A DNA stretch of 64,000 nt from Panorpa germanica. Lineage: Eukaryota; Arthropoda; Insecta; Mecoptera; Panorpidae. The notes beneath the pieces were generated by a model. The model did not search any database, was not told where the DNA came from, and worked only from the letters and a program-made list of their open reading frames with translations. How positions within the stretch are numbered: position 1 is the first letter of the stretch; each line of letters starts with the position of its first letter. The stretch is from assembly GCA_963678705.1 (NCBI GenBank), contig OY783207.1, positions 2,914,001 through 2,978,000 of the forward strand, given 5' to 3'. A program made the position numbers and the translations under genes. Positions 23,267-35,486 of the stretch are shown here, piece by piece.

Positions 23267-23989
23267 CACAAAACATCCGTTTCAAGGGTTCGTATGTTAA
23301 ACAAGCAAATTTTAACAGCCAAATTCTAAAAATTTAGTAACATAAGGAGTATTGAAACTTTTTCTACGTATAAAGTACATTAATAACGAAAGCAATTTTC
23401 TTGGGAACGTCTTTAAAGCTGTCTTAAATTAATGATTAAATTTTATCAAAATTTTGTGCTTAGCAGAAATTGTGTCTTCTCAATTTCACTGATCAAAACT
23501 GAGAGTCTCCTACAATTTCCGTATTTCTCTTCATAAGACATGCACAATAAGAGAAACGTGAACATTTTGACGGATATTAACCAACCGCAAGCGTTCTTGT
23601 TCTCTCATCTGCTTCAGCTCTCGTTTAGAGTTCACTGTTACACCAACAGCAATCTGTTACAACGGCAATGTAGTAGTAGTGTGGTGTTCGTTTCACAGCC
23701 ACAGCGATGTCAAAATGTCAGTTATGAATGTGTCAGTTTTACGTTAGTTAGGATAAATATACTTCCGGTGAACAGTCAGACCATGCGGTGCGAAGCTACA
23801 ATGTGATGGGAAGCTACATTACGGATTAGAGAATTATAGTGGTGTGGCTTTTAGAAATATGTTCTCGGAATTGCTGATTGTGACAAATCTAACCGTCGGT
23901 TATGAAGTCAGTTTGTTTTATAGTGACATGACCGCTCTTCCGTTCGAGATGCTCATTATTTAAAAGCTTAATGATGCTTATTTCATTTT
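23267..23989. other. Intron, nothing recognised
   Basis: An 88-codon plus ORF (23540-23806) has no recognisable motif or repeat homology inside this window. I do not call it a gene. Confidence 0.4.
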
Positions 23990-24256
23990 CTGTGACAGTA
24001 TTTAATATTTCTTTAGTGCCTAAACAAATTAAGATTCCTATTCCAGGCACTGGTAAAAATGTAAAAAAAAATTTTTTAGTTTTTCCAAAACTACGGCTTT
24101 CCAGGAAATTCAGGAGAAAATCCGAGGACGCCAAAAGTTTTAGATTTTTTTTCTCTACAAAATAGTAAATTTTAAAGAAAATGAGTGGAGCCGTTTTCGA
24201 GTTTTTCGTTTTCAAATAAACATACAAACTTTCACTTGGAACATTATAATATAGGA
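23990..24256 (-). mobile_element. Helitron-like 5' end (family D), copy 3
   Basis: On the minus strand it starts TCCTATATTATAATGTTCCA at 24256. It then carries CGAAAACGGCTCCA, AAACTTTTGGCGTCC and GAATTTCCTGGAAA. Homology stops near 23990 and no 3' hairpin plus CTRR end was found. ORFs on both strands here are spurious. Confidence 0.5.
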
Positions 24257-24894
24257 AGGAGGATAAAGCAGGGTCTGGTCGTGATACTGCCTGGAGCATC
24301 GGTGCAGATCTTGGTGATAACAGCAAATGTTAATATTTACAATTTATACTCATCAATAACAATATCGCAAATAAAGTTATAATAACAATACGTAGGAATA
24401 TTAAACATCAGCAGAAGCATTGATATGGTTGCTGTCTCGCAAACCACCTTCTCTCACACCCCCTCCTTTGTGCAACGAGTACTATATTCCAGCTCCCCAT
24501 CTTAGGTTATGACGCTCCTCACAGTATCCAGCATCTTTGCGCGTAATAAACAGAGCACTAAAAGTGCTGGGTATGGTAATATGTAAACGACAACCCTATT
24601 TTAACACCCTCCTTTCACTCCTTCTCCTATACTCATCCGGTTCTCCAGCATCCCTATTCATTTTAAGTTTTCTACGATCTTGTATTTGTCCTTTGTCTCT
24701 TCGTGAATAAACATGATGTTAAATATTTTAGATTTAAACATTAGATGAAAAATGACAACAGGACATTTGAAATAATTTTGTTGAGATTATTCAGGAAATC
24801 GTTCAAAAGGTTAAAGTCAAATTAGAGTTCGTTGCATAGGCGTCTACGGAAAAAGGTCCTTGAATAATTAAACTATCTTAAGATGGCTGAAGCT
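24257..24894. other. Intron, nothing recognised
   Basis: A locally less AT-rich, CT-rich stretch (24440-24660) contains repeated CCCTCCTTT-type words but no identifiable element. Confidence 0.4.
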
Positions 24895-25633
24895 TTAAGG
24901 GGAGTGGGGGGAGGTAAGGTCAAAACGATAAAATAGAAGCACATTTCCGATACGACAATGTTTTTTGACGACACAGTTAATATATAATTATTTCTATAAT
25001 TACTACATGTTAAAATGACATTTAAAGAATACTTTGTAAAATTTTCATAAATAAATGTCAAGATATGAGGCATTGACAGCAAATCTCCGCAGACGTCACA
25101 AAAAAAAGTAACATTGCGGTGCCACTCATAACTCATCACTGGATTTTCTGAAATCGAAAAACCAAAATATTTTCATTAGCTGGTAAGCTTCTGCAGGTAA
25201 CGCTGTCGAGTTTTTCTTTTTTTATTGATTTTTCAATTTTTTACAGCACTTAAAAGTCAAAATACCTATTTTTCATGAAAAAAATCAGAAACTTTGTTAT
25301 TTGAAAATACGTTAAAATTAAAAAATTAAAAAAAACTCGACAGCCTTACCTCGGCATTTATGTAAAGAAAGAGTGTGCAAGAATCGGTCCAGTACATTTT
25401 GGGCTAGAGATGGCACCGACTCTGAAAAAGCAATGTGTGAGAATCCGCATTTAAAAGTTTCAAAGTAAGACGAAAGCAGACCAGAGAGGTGAAGACTTAA
25501 AACTCTATATCTCCGACAGTTTTACTCCAATTTACTTTAAATTTTTTACACAATAAACTTAATATGTTGTACAATAATATAAATAAATTAAAAAAAATGA
25601 AAACGAAAAACAGTTGAAACCTTACCCCCTTAG
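24895..25633 (+). mobile_element. TTAA-bounded TIR element, family C copy 2 (most complete, 739 bp)
   Basis: Left end TTAAGGGGAGTGGGGGGAGG and right end AAACCTTACCCCCTTAG form imperfect inverted termini bounded by TTAA and TTAG. TTAA target sites with G-rich termini suggest a Kolobok-like or other TTAA-targeting transposon, but that is inference. Inside is a second inverted pair, GCTGTCGAGTTTTT near 25201 and AAAAACTCGACAGC near 25332, enclosing an AT-rich loop. A minus-strand ORF (24873-25139) shares a peptide with copy 1 and, after a frameshift, copy 3. Confidence 0.72.
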
Positions 25634-26460
25634 TAATTTTAATTGTAAAGATTGACAGAGTTAGGACTCTATCGGTTTATTTTTAGTAGAGTATTAGTAC
25701 ACTTTATCATTAGATGAAGTTTCTACTTTAATAATAAATATAAATAACCTATGTTAATTTTATGTAATGAATTACGGGACATATAATTGATCAGTGTAAT
25801 TAAAATATCTTAGAAATTACAAGACATTTTTTAACTATAAATTTGATGGATGCGCCTGTCGTATTTAAACTGCAGTATTCAACAACAATCCAACTTCAGA
25901 GTCAACGCGGATAATAACTAAGTTTTGTTATTAAATACCACTATCAAAGATCATAGAACATTGAGTTATGCGGGTGCGGCGAATTAAACAAACTTTATGT
26001 CTGTAGTTTAAAACTAACTCTAATCTAATAGACAATACATGTAATTGTTGTATTTAATTAACTTTATAATTATTCGCGTATGCATATCTCAACTATTGTT
26101 TGCTGCATTTCAGAATCTACTCTGTGGTAATAACTTTTTGTATTATATTTACAAAATACGGGACAGATATAGTGTCATATAACTTTACAACACGGGACAT
26201 TTTATTAGACATGGTAACATGGTAACAATGCTGGCTTAGATGACAGCATGCATGCAGGTAGATTACTTGAATGCATTAGGTATATATGCTGTTGAATTTT
26301 TAATGTTTCACTCCAACCACTACGTGTTGTTTTTGCAATACAACGATATTGAATTTCAATGCACTGCGATAAAATAATATATTTTATAAATATTTTAAAG
26401 TAGATGTATTGATTGAATATACACTCTACAAAAAATGATTTAAACGTCGGCTTGAGATTA
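25634..26460. other. Intron, nothing recognised
   Basis: AT-rich; no family matched. Confidence 0.4.
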
Positions 26461-26483
26461 ATTAAGGAAAATATAAAGAAATA

Positions 26484-26840
26484 GGAAACTTCTTATCACA
26501 GCAATAAACAATTCGAAAAAAACATCTTCAAACTAAGAACAGGACATACGACATTGACACATCAACATTTAATTAGTAAAACAACAACTTCGCAGTGCAG
26601 CAACTGTTAGACGCTAATAACAGTCCATCATCTACTAGTAACCTGCCCACAATATCAAACGCAACGAACAAAACACAGCATCAGTGGTGAACTAAAGGAC
26701 ATACTTACAAACAATACAGAAATCATTCAAAAAGTGCTGGAATTCCTTAATGATATAAATATAATAAACCAAATTTAATTAAAATAAAATGACCATGTTG
26801 TTGGAATCGCCTTAAATTCTAAAATAAAAATAATAACAAA
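26484..26840 (+). pseudogene. Jockey-type non-LTR retrotransposon, ORF2 C-terminus and 3' UTR
   Basis: One frame gives KLRTGHTTLTHQHLISKTTT, then CSNC, a stop, VHHLLVTCPQY and ISGELKDILTNNTEIIQ, ending EFLNDINIINQI at a TAA (26776-26778). The Cys-x2-Cys ... His-x4-Cys arrangement and the preceding RTGHTxLTH box are typical of the C-terminal zinc-binding region of jockey-like ORF2 proteins. A single in-frame stop interrupts it. A short 3' UTR and an A-rich AATAAAAATAATAA tail follow to about 26840. The reverse transcriptase core is missing, so it is a 5'-truncated dead copy. I could not define a target-site duplication. Confidence 0.83.
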
Positions 26841-27239
26841 CGTCGACTAATATTTCAATATGCTATAATGTGTTTAAAACCGGCACCAATTGATGCGGTG
26901 AACGTTTGATTCAAATGTTTGCCTTCAAGATTGACATGGCCAGTTTCCTACTACACGGTGGAACGAATTTCATCCGAATGGTTTATTTAGTTTATTAATT
27001 TGTTGATATTATTGACACTGACACTGTTTAACACAAACCTTCAAGTAAATAAAGAAACTTTCAAGTATAAAACCTTCCTTTGTTGGACGATTCGTGCAGC
27101 AGTGCATGATATGTGAATCAAGTGTGTGTGTGTGTGTGGGGGAGGGGGGGGGTGGTTGAACAGGCAGAACTTCTTCCAACACATGACATTATTAGTTCAC
27201 ACACTTAGTTCCAATAGTTTGAACCATTGTGTTGTAGAC
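26841..27239. other. Intron; (GT)n plus poly-G tract at 27122-27155
   Basis: A GT run passes directly into a G-rich run with GGGGGAGGGGGGGGG. Nothing else is recognised. Confidence 0.5.
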
Positions 27240-27352
27240 ACAAATTGTAGAAAATTGAGTCCTCTATCAGATTCATAATAACTATTTTTATCACAGGACC
27301 AACAGGTACGAAGATGCTGCAAAAAGAACGTTCCCAGCCGCCATTTTTTCAA
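27240..27352 (+). repeat. Dispersed repeat H, copy 1
   Basis: Resembles 42332-42459 inverted: ACAAATTGTAG, TCCTCTATCA, ATAATAAC, TTTTTATC and CGCCATTTTTTC occur in the same order. It is diverged and unclassified. Confidence 0.5.
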
Positions 27353-27861
27353 GACAGTGACTTAAATCATCAAGATGGAGGACGGTTAACAAAATATTCG
27401 GAATCAATACACTTAAATTAGCGATAGAAGTATATTTACTAATTTTTTCGCTAATTTGTCGCAATTATTCAGCTAGCAAAACTTTAAGTCAACAAATACA
27501 AACAGTAATAATAAATTTCCTGTAATAAACTTAGGTATTGTTGGTAAGGTTATTAAGTTGGTACAGTTACTACCACAAGAAACTTCGTGACAGCTTGTAA
27601 ATGGATGGGTTGTTAACATACCAATAACTATCTTATACTATGACGTCATAACTATGACTTTATCAACAAGATACATCGTTTAAGTTGTTACAAAGTCATA
27701 TAAATTTAAAATTTAAACAGTAATTTATGTAAAACAAATTCCAACCCTAAATAACGGTTAAACAATTCAATTTAGCTGTCAATTTTTATTAGTGTAATAG
27801 ATTGTGTGGAGTTGTATGATATAAATCCTGCCAGCACGCGGATCTCGGTGTAATTTGTAAC

Positions 27862-27892
27862 CAGGAGTAGCAGGAGCAGCAGGAGCAGCAGG
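27862..27892 (+). repeat. (AGCAGG)n short tandem repeat
   Basis: Four to five copies of an AGCAGG hexamer, the first being AGTAGC-like. Confidence 0.7.
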
Positions 27893-28179
27893 ATATCACA
27901 CAGTTCAGAGTTCGTAGTTCACGGTATGGTGCGCCAGCGAAACGTCATATAGATAGGAAAAAAGAAAACACAACTATCCGACCATGTTAGTCAGGGCTGC
28001 ATCCGCCAGGTGGGAGGGAAATGTTATTTGAGACAGGATGCAATTAAACTAGGTCGGAGAGCGAAAAATTTAATGATGTTTGAAAGAAGAAGTAGAACTT
28101 TATTTATAGCATCTTTACCTTTGCTAGCAGTAAGAATGAGTTTTTAAAATTGTGTTAAGAGTTTGCCGATCACTTATGC

Positions 28180-28812
28180 TTAAGGGGGGTGAGGTTTAAA
28201 TTTTTTTTAATTTATGTATATTAATGTAAAACATATTAAGTTTATTGTGTAAAAATTTGAAGTCGATTGGAGCGAAATTGTCGGAGATATAGAGTTTTAG
28301 GTCTTCACCTTTCTGGTCTAGTTTCGTCTTTCTTTGAAACATAGTCTTTTCATAGTCTTCTCTAGCTCAAAATCTACTACACCGATCCTTGTGCAATTCT
28401 TCTTTCTTTACATAAATGTTGAGGTAACGCTATCGAGTTTTCTCTTTGTAATAATAACGTATTTTAAAATATCAAACTTTCTGCATTTTTTTAAAAAAAA
28501 TCGGTATTTTGACTTCTAAGTGCTGTAAACAATTGAAACATTAATAAAGGAAAAAAAACTCGACAGGGTTACCTGCAGAAACTTATCAACTAATAAAATC
28601 ATTTTGGATTTTTGATTTCAAATAATCCAGTGATGAGTTATGAGTGGCACCGTAATGTTACTTTTTTTGTGACGTCTGCGGAGATTCGCTGTCAATGCCA
28701 CATTTCTTGATATTTATTTATGAAAATTTGCTTTAAATATTATTTAATCATGTAGTATTTATAGAAATAATTATATATTAACTGTGTCGTCAAAAAACAT
28801 TATCGAAAATAT
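28180..28812 (-). mobile_element. TTAA-bounded TIR element, family C copy 3 (inverted)
   Basis: Begins TTAAGGGGGGTGAGG at 28180 and carries the same landmarks in reverse: CGGAGATATAGAGTTTTAGG, the hairpin arms GGTAACGCTATCGAGTTTT and AAAAAACTCGACAGGGTTAC, and CTCCGC-containing sequence. It fades near 28812, where the opposite terminus is missing or diverged. The spacer to copy 2 is about 2.5 kb and the two copies face opposite ways. Confidence 0.72.
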
Positions 28813-29637
28813 GTTAATTTCATAACATATAAAGTGTTTAAGAAATTCAGACAAAAATTAATCTTACTCATTTGTATTAAAATTAAAAACATTTTTAACA
28901 ATGTATGAAAAATAGAGTTATACCCCTTCTCAGCGTGCCCTAACCACGTGCCTATGTAACTAGCAGTAAATCCGGTCCTGGTGCTACCCCTTTCTCGGTG
29001 ATTTATGATCCGGATTCAACATAAAACTGACATGGAAACAAACACGAACCAACAAAACGTTACCCGTCCATTTCTTCTCTTCCCTTAGCACGTGCTAGTG
29101 GTAGAACACGAGGGGTAGAATTTACGGAAGATATAAGACTTACGGAAGTAGCTTCATTAATAACTTTCCAGATTTATTTTCAATAACACTATCATTTTAG
29201 TAACCATTGAATTCTCGTGCAATCTCGGATCGTTAATCTTAACGATTTAATTGTTACATAACGTTGTACATAGTTTAGGATCAAACTGAATAATTATTTT
29301 CTATTTGAGAAATAGAGGTCAGGAGTGTAGGATTGATAACAATAAGAATGTGTGTCGTGACCTATATACACGCGTATAAAAACGACACGTGGTACTAGTC
29401 AAAGAAAACGAATCATTTTTCATTTTTATTTTGTAGGCCTTATGTTTATTGCATTATCGTATTTCTCTCTTTTGTGAAATCAAATGTTAAATAAATGATC
29501 TGGCTTTTATTAATTCATTTTTAAAAAACATATAAATGTGATAAGTGAATATGTAGTAACGACAAAGTATGCAGATGCATAGATCGTGTTGTACAACTTG
29601 GGTGTCACACTGAAGTGAACGACGCCTTATAACAACA
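28813..29637. other. Intron, nothing recognised
   Basis: No family matched. Confidence 0.4.
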
Positions 29638-30663
29638 GGCCCTATTCCTGAATTTTGCGAGCAATGTTCGCAATCGAACAGATTCGATCGAAACGAGCGA
29701 AGTAAGATTCGATCACAATTCTAAACACTATTCCTGAATACAATCGAAACTAACATTCTCCATTCGATTGAATATATTGTGTAGAACGTTTTGTAGACCA
29801 GCAAAATGCGGGAAATTTAAATATTTTTGTAAGTTGGATATCATTATCTGGTTAAACTATTATTTCGACTGTTTTTTCTGGATTTTAAAAGAAGCATTTA
29901 TCTTAGTATAGTACAAATTTAATATTGAATACAGAGTTTGCATAATAATTTATACATTCTCCTATTTATAAATTTTATAGAACTTTTAATCATTTAACAA
30001 TTGAATTTTAAAAATTATATGCATTAATAGAATATTAGAATACATTATATTTGTTAAATTACGATAGATTAAAAAAACAGCACTTATTTTAATAAGTATA
30101 TTTAGGAATAAACACAATATACTATTTCTAATTTTATTAATAAATAAACAGTATATTCTATTATAAATAAGATCTATTAATTAAGTGTTTTGGCTACGTC
30201 TAGTTTCTGAGTCTAATGGTTGTATTTTCTTAACTGTATTTCATTTTTCATATAATTTAACTCCGTTTCTTCAAGCGTAGCTAAATTATTTAAAGCCATA
30301 CTTCTTAGAGATGTCATTTTTATTAAATTAATATAAAGCACAATAAAAAGTAATAAAAGAATTTTAGGTTAACTTCAACAAATATTTATTTTTTTGATAT
30401 TTCTAGAAAAATAAAACAAACAACACAAATTTTACTAAATACTCTTGCCTGAAACAGTGATAACTAATAAAAATCACTAAAATTTACTGTTCGATCGTAC
30501 ATTCGCAAGCTAAATAGTCGACGTGCAAATGTTCACTTTTTTGCTCGATTTCTCTACTCGTAAATTTTCGTAAAATTTTCAGAAATAGCACTTTTGAGTA
30601 AATCGAGTGATTTTTACGGAAAGAAGAAAAGTTTACGATTCGATTGAACTCAGGAATAGCGCC
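29638..30663. mobile_element. TIR element of about 1.0 kb with a small conserved-looking ORF
   Basis: GGCCCTATTCCTGA at 29638-29651 and TCAGGAATAGCGCC at 30650-30663 are inverted repeats matching at 13 of 14 positions. The subterminal regions repeat a TTCGATCG/CGATTGAA word several times in both orientations, as transposase-binding clusters often do. On the minus strand at 30213-30317 a 34-codon ORF begins MTSLRSMALNNLATLEETEL and is helical and charged. It faintly recalls the C-terminal tail of the Myb-like second protein of PIF/Harbinger elements. No target duplication is clear and no DDE domain is present. Confidence 0.65.
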
Positions 30664-31149
30664 CCAGATGATAAATTTCTGACACAACTGACTTCAACCG
30701 TCAACTTAAGCTCAAAAATTAGGGTTAACAATTCACTCAGCGTGTATAACGAGCAATTTAATGTGAATAATTACGTAATAAAAGAACATTTTATGCTTTC
30801 TTGTAGTGCTTAATACTAAGTGTTTTCATACTCATAAAAGTAATGTTAGTCTATTTAGACAGCCGTTACAAAAACATAATGCGTAATAACATTAATGTAA
30901 TCAGATATACTTGCCCTCAATCCCTAACATAATGAACAAATCGAATACAATGTTTATCAATACATAATATCTGTTTGTATTGTATGTACGGAATAGGTAA
31001 TAATATTTTGCGCCCGTTAATGGAATAGAAACATTACGAATTATCAAACACACACACAGATAACTGTTATTAAAATACATATTTTACTTCTTGTTACAAT
31101 TATTTATCGTATTTTAAAATAGAAATTCAATTAATCACAAAATCCAAGT
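30664..31149. other. Intron, nothing recognised
   Basis: AT-rich; no repeat or coding trace. Confidence 0.4.
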
Positions 31150-31310
31150 TAGGAAACGAAGAAGAAAAAAGCGGGTGAATGGAGCACATGAGGAGGTAGT
31201 GAGAATCTGGAGGACGTGATGCTAGGAAAGGGTGTAAGGATGTAAGAGGATGGATGGCGAAAGCACGAAAAGGAGAAAGAATGAATATTCTTTTTAAAAC
31301 TCCGTATTAA
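31150..31310 (+). pseudogene. R1-like non-LTR retrotransposon, C-terminal fragment
   Basis: A purine-rich stretch reads EHMRR, stops, then DARKGCKDVRGWMAKARKGE on the plus strand. This is the style of the Trp/Gly/Arg-rich extreme C-terminus of R1-like ORF2 proteins of the type at 51117 and 58330. It is short and degraded, so the call rests on composition and a few residues. Confidence 0.45.
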
Positions 31311-33542
31311 TGTAGAAATGAAGTGACAAATAGAAAATTATACTCGTAACTATATTATAAATATAAAACAATATCTTCAATTTTATTACGAATTGTAAAT
31401 TTTTAATCAAACGTATGTGTTGCTCTGAAAGCAAATACTCTTACTTTAGTACTGTTTAACTTAAATCATACTATCCGACCTAAAAACAAAGAAACGTTAT
31501 TTAAAGTTTATTATTTAAATTGTCAATTCCTTTTTAACTTATTTTATAATAAAGTTCTGTCAACTATGTTGGTAGTTATTTCTCACAACGTCATCTATGG
31601 AGCCTATGAGTATACTGTCACTGTTTTACCAAAATACTTGACATTTACTCTTAGTAAAAAGTAATAAAATAAATTTAGTAATAATACGGCTACAGCTAAT
31701 TCAAGCGCAAGTGATCTAATTGGCTGAAAACCACTTTCCAAGAGATTGACATTTACTCGTGGCAAGAGCTCGTTTTGTAGCGTGCTTCCAGCAATTCTTC
31801 ATCATTTACTTCTCAACAAACTTCTTGAAAAGTATTAAACGAAAATATACGAAGAAAAAAGCAATGAGTATCGATACCGTAATATAAATTTATAACTCAA
31901 TACATTTAATCCCAAAGTTTACTTATATAATATTAACTTTTTTCACAATATTTTTCTTTTCATTTCTTTTCGTGTCGATTGTTAAAGCGATCAACTAAGA
32001 TAAAGTTTTGGAGGCAATTGATCGTTCTAGACATGAAAATATAGGCTATTTTATAGAGGAAACGAAAAGTATCTTTAAAATATCGTGTTCAGTTTACTCT
32101 GAAACAAATTCTTATACAGATATTGTAAGTAATATTTTTTTTTCTTTATTCCTTCATGGCGATTTCAACTGATAAGTTATATTCGCCGATCATTGGCGAA
32201 TAAAATTACTAATCATTTAAAATAACGTTAGTTTTACGGTTGATGTAAAATTGAAAAATATAACCAAAGTTTATATTTATTATTGTATAAGTTTCATACC
32301 TTTTTATAAAAGTTTGGTGTACGCTAAACAGGTAAAGAATACTTTAGATTTAGTTTAGAACTCAATCAGTAAAGATCTCTAAATAAAAAGAACTACCTCT
32401 CTCTTTTGCAACAACAGTTCACCTTTCTAAAGACTAAGGTACTTAGTTTCTTCACGGCACTGACAGATTATAAACAACTACGCTTAAAGTATATAGGCTA
32501 GTGGTCTATTTTCAAACAAATAAAAATAAGTTTAGATATAAGAGAATAATTGTATTTCCAATATTCAACTAATAAATATTCTCAACAAATTAACTAATAA
32601 AGTTAACTAAAACATCAGACCGAAAAGCATCTAAACTTTCATTCATTTCAAAGTCGAAAAATACGTTCTGCGCTGCAGTTAGTAATAAGAGACAAGTAAA
32701 TTCGCAAGCCTAATTAATTGATTTTAATATAATATTCTGTTCTATGCAGGGGTTTAAAAATACTACGGGCCGTAATATTTGCTATTTCTGCTATATGGTT
32801 AATCAGTAACTGTCTGAACTATTTTATACTTAAGCTAAAGAAGCAATATACGTTTCTGTTGTCATTTTAAAATATTCGTGGCTATTAGTAATTTTACAAT
32901 ATATGTTATTTCTTAAAATAATTTTCATATTCGTATCTTGGAATATATAAGCCAATTCATTCGATACTTTTTCCACAAAATCTATCAGTTCTCATCAAAT
33001 TTGTAGCTCGAAGGTGTTTACTTGATGAAGAAGTGAGTGGCCAACGTGCCTGACGTTTCAATGCTTCATACGGGCAATCATTTGATAACCATTTCCGATA
33101 TTTTAACCTTCACACGTACCTCTTCCTCCTTCATTCTTAAAAATACATAGTGGACCTTTTTGTCACTTGCGAACACAGGAAGCCTATAAAAACACTTTTG
33201 ATATATTTCAATACGGTTTTTGTCTGCGCCTACGTAGGGCTTCCTTTAGGCGGTTTTACCCTTTTGACTTTATATATTTTAAGGTCAATTTAAACTCTAT
33301 AGTGAATGGTCGACCTTATATTTTCCTATCGCAACCTAATGATAGCTCTTCGACCCTTTTAACAGGGTTGGCACTGGATTTAGATTGTCATTTAGGCAAT
33401 GTATAACACAAATAATCAAAGAGTTTGTGATTATGTTGTACAATGATTGTTTAATGACGCTTACGGAGATTATTGTATATTTCGAATTTATTAAGGAGTT
33501 GAAAGAATTATTTCTTTAGATACAAATTTCAAGTATATTCAA
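31311..33542. other. Intron; relict of the 49526 TIR element at 31577-31630
   Basis: 31577-31630 (CTCACAACGTCATCTATGG ... ATGAGTATA ... TCACTGTTTTACC) matches 49687-49741 inside the TIR element there. At 33000-33061, CTTGATGAAGAAGTGAGTGG then TGACGTTTCAA recalls the 3' regions of some LINE or Penelope-like elements, but too weakly to call. A 79-codon ORF at 33167-33406 has no recognisable family. Confidence 0.45.
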
Positions 33543-34148
33543 TGGGCTTGTGTCCTATGTCTTAATTTCTAGAAAAGTGTACTATATATTGATAAAGTGG
33601 GTTACTAGAACCTCAAATGTTCAATTATTTTTTAATAACTCCTTAAATGTTAAGAGATATTAACAATTAAAAAAGTCATTTTGTTTCTTTAATTATTAAA
33701 GGAATTCAACGTTGTACACATTCCAAGTGCATGTGACATCACAATCCTTGTGTAAGGACCAACATTACAGCTCATAAATCTCTGCTATATGTATTTATAT
33801 ATCAAAATATCAAATATTATTTACAGCTATTTCAAGGAACAATCAAATTTCAAATAAAATAAAAAATTATTATTCTTTGATTAGACTTGATTATTTGACT
33901 ACCAACAGCTACAGAACATTACCACAGCACTGACCTACTCAACAAATAACTGACGTTAAAATGCATTTCACGTCATACAAATATGGCCGACCATTTCTAG
34001 CGCTAAAACTACAATTCAAACTTTTAATTGCCATATCTCCGTCAACATTTAGATATATAATAAGATAAACACGCCAATGCACATTTATTAGCATCAATTT
34101 CAATCAACAATTGTAAAATCGACTTTAAAAAATGAGGGCACAAGCCCA
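33543..34148 (-). mobile_element. TIR element family B, copy 3 (606 bp, both termini)
   Basis: TGGGCTTGTGTCCT at the left and AGGGCACAAGCCCA at the right form the inverted termini. Orientation is opposite to copy 1. Flanks are ...TTCAA and TTGTG..., with no convincing target duplication. It is the most complete copy with copy 1. Confidence 0.86.
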
Positions 34149-35187
34149 TTGTGAAAATATTTACATAAAAAATTGTTAAAAATATTTAGAAAAATTCGGA
34201 AATATAAGCTGAGAGGTTGGTCGACTGTTACGACAGTAGCACCTACAGAAATGATCAGAAATTAAAAATATAAATATTTCCTTATAAACAAATTTAATAG
34301 GTATGGTGTAACATCAGGAATTTTGTTTTTAATTTTTTTTGTGGAAATTACAGTTGTTGGAAAAAAGTTGTTTTTTAGCTAAATAATTTTTTAAAAAATA
34401 AACGAGGCTTACAATCGCAAAAAGTCTATGCTACACGATAGATAACAGTATAAAAAGCTATGGTTTATTGTTTATTAAAATCGGATCAGAAGTTCTCACG
34501 ATATCGTTACGATCACTTCGAAAATAGCAGTTTTGAAATAAACGCTGCAGAAAACTAATATTACAAAAGCATATAACGCAATATTTGATGGTATAAGACA
34601 GACACATTAGGGGAACATAACATACATATATTTGGGATAATATCTTGTAAGAATTCAGCCCAATTCTTTTCTAAAAAACGCGTATATAACTTAACGTTTG
34701 GCAAGTATTATCACCACGACTAAATGCCATAGCTGGGGTTAAATTATCTATGAAATATTTAAGCTCCGTATATAAATAAGTATACATATGAATAATCCTG
34801 CTTGAAAAATCATTCGTTGAAAAATTATTTGTACTTGATAGAATATTGATCTGTTCGATTTGATTCGGACATACACACATACAACCAGCTATTCCTGACG
34901 CGTACATAAATAATATTTTATTTTTGGGATAAACGAGGCTCTTCTGTAATATTGACATATATTTGTTTGTGAAAACACTCATCGTTTCTATACCTTTACA
35001 AATGATAGCAAAGCATGGGCGTTCGAAGAAAAGACAAAAAGGGCGTGTTTGTTTTAAGGCTACATTTGAATCTATTGTAGCAAAGTTACGATATATAAAG
35101 AGGCGCAAGATCGAAGAGGACGCTTCTATTTTAATGTATATCAATGAACCACTGAATCAAAGGATATACAAAGGCATATTACATATC
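34149..35187. other. Intron, nothing recognised
   Basis: Opposed ORFs at 34671-35144 (minus, 157 codons) and 34963-35190 (plus, 75 codons) overlap each other. Neither has a recognisable domain. The longer one could be an unknown remnant but I see no support. Confidence 0.35.
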
Positions 35188-35465
35188 TGATTTATAAAAC
35201 GATTGAACTCTGGGGAACATCTATTGTTTCAAACATAGAAATATTAGAAAGATTTCAGTCTAAGACAGTAAGGATCATTATGGATATCCCGTGAAATATA
35301 AGCAACAAATTCATAAACTATGACTTCGCCATTATAACTGTTAAAGAAGAAATTAACAAATTCAGCCAAAAATACCAGCAGCTACTAAACAATCATCCAA
35401 ACTATCTAGCTGTGAATTTACTAGATACGTCTGTCAGTGTGTTAAAGCTACCACAACGTTTTTAA
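35188..35465 (+). pseudogene. Jockey-type non-LTR retrotransposon, ORF2 C-terminal remnant
   Basis: One frame reads LIYKTIELWGTSIVSNIEIL, ERFQSKTVRIIMDIP, a TGA, then FAIITVKEEINKFSQKYQQL, NHPNYLAVNLLD and LKLPQRF before TAA. These are the last conserved blocks of jockey-clade ORF2, in order. Between LIYKTI and ELWGT about ten residues usual in the family (the region around a W-T-Y-G motif) are missing in frame, a small internal deletion. One in-frame stop. The family A insertion at 35505 interrupts the presumed 3' UTR, so this copy is the older one. Confidence 0.83.
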
Positions 35466-35486
35466 TTGTCATTCATAGATATAGCC

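Noticed and set aside
34671-35190. 157-codon minus and 75-codon plus ORFs that overlap
   Set aside because: They contradict each other and neither resembles any domain I know. The region lies just upstream of a jockey remnant, but neither frame reads like jockey ORF2.
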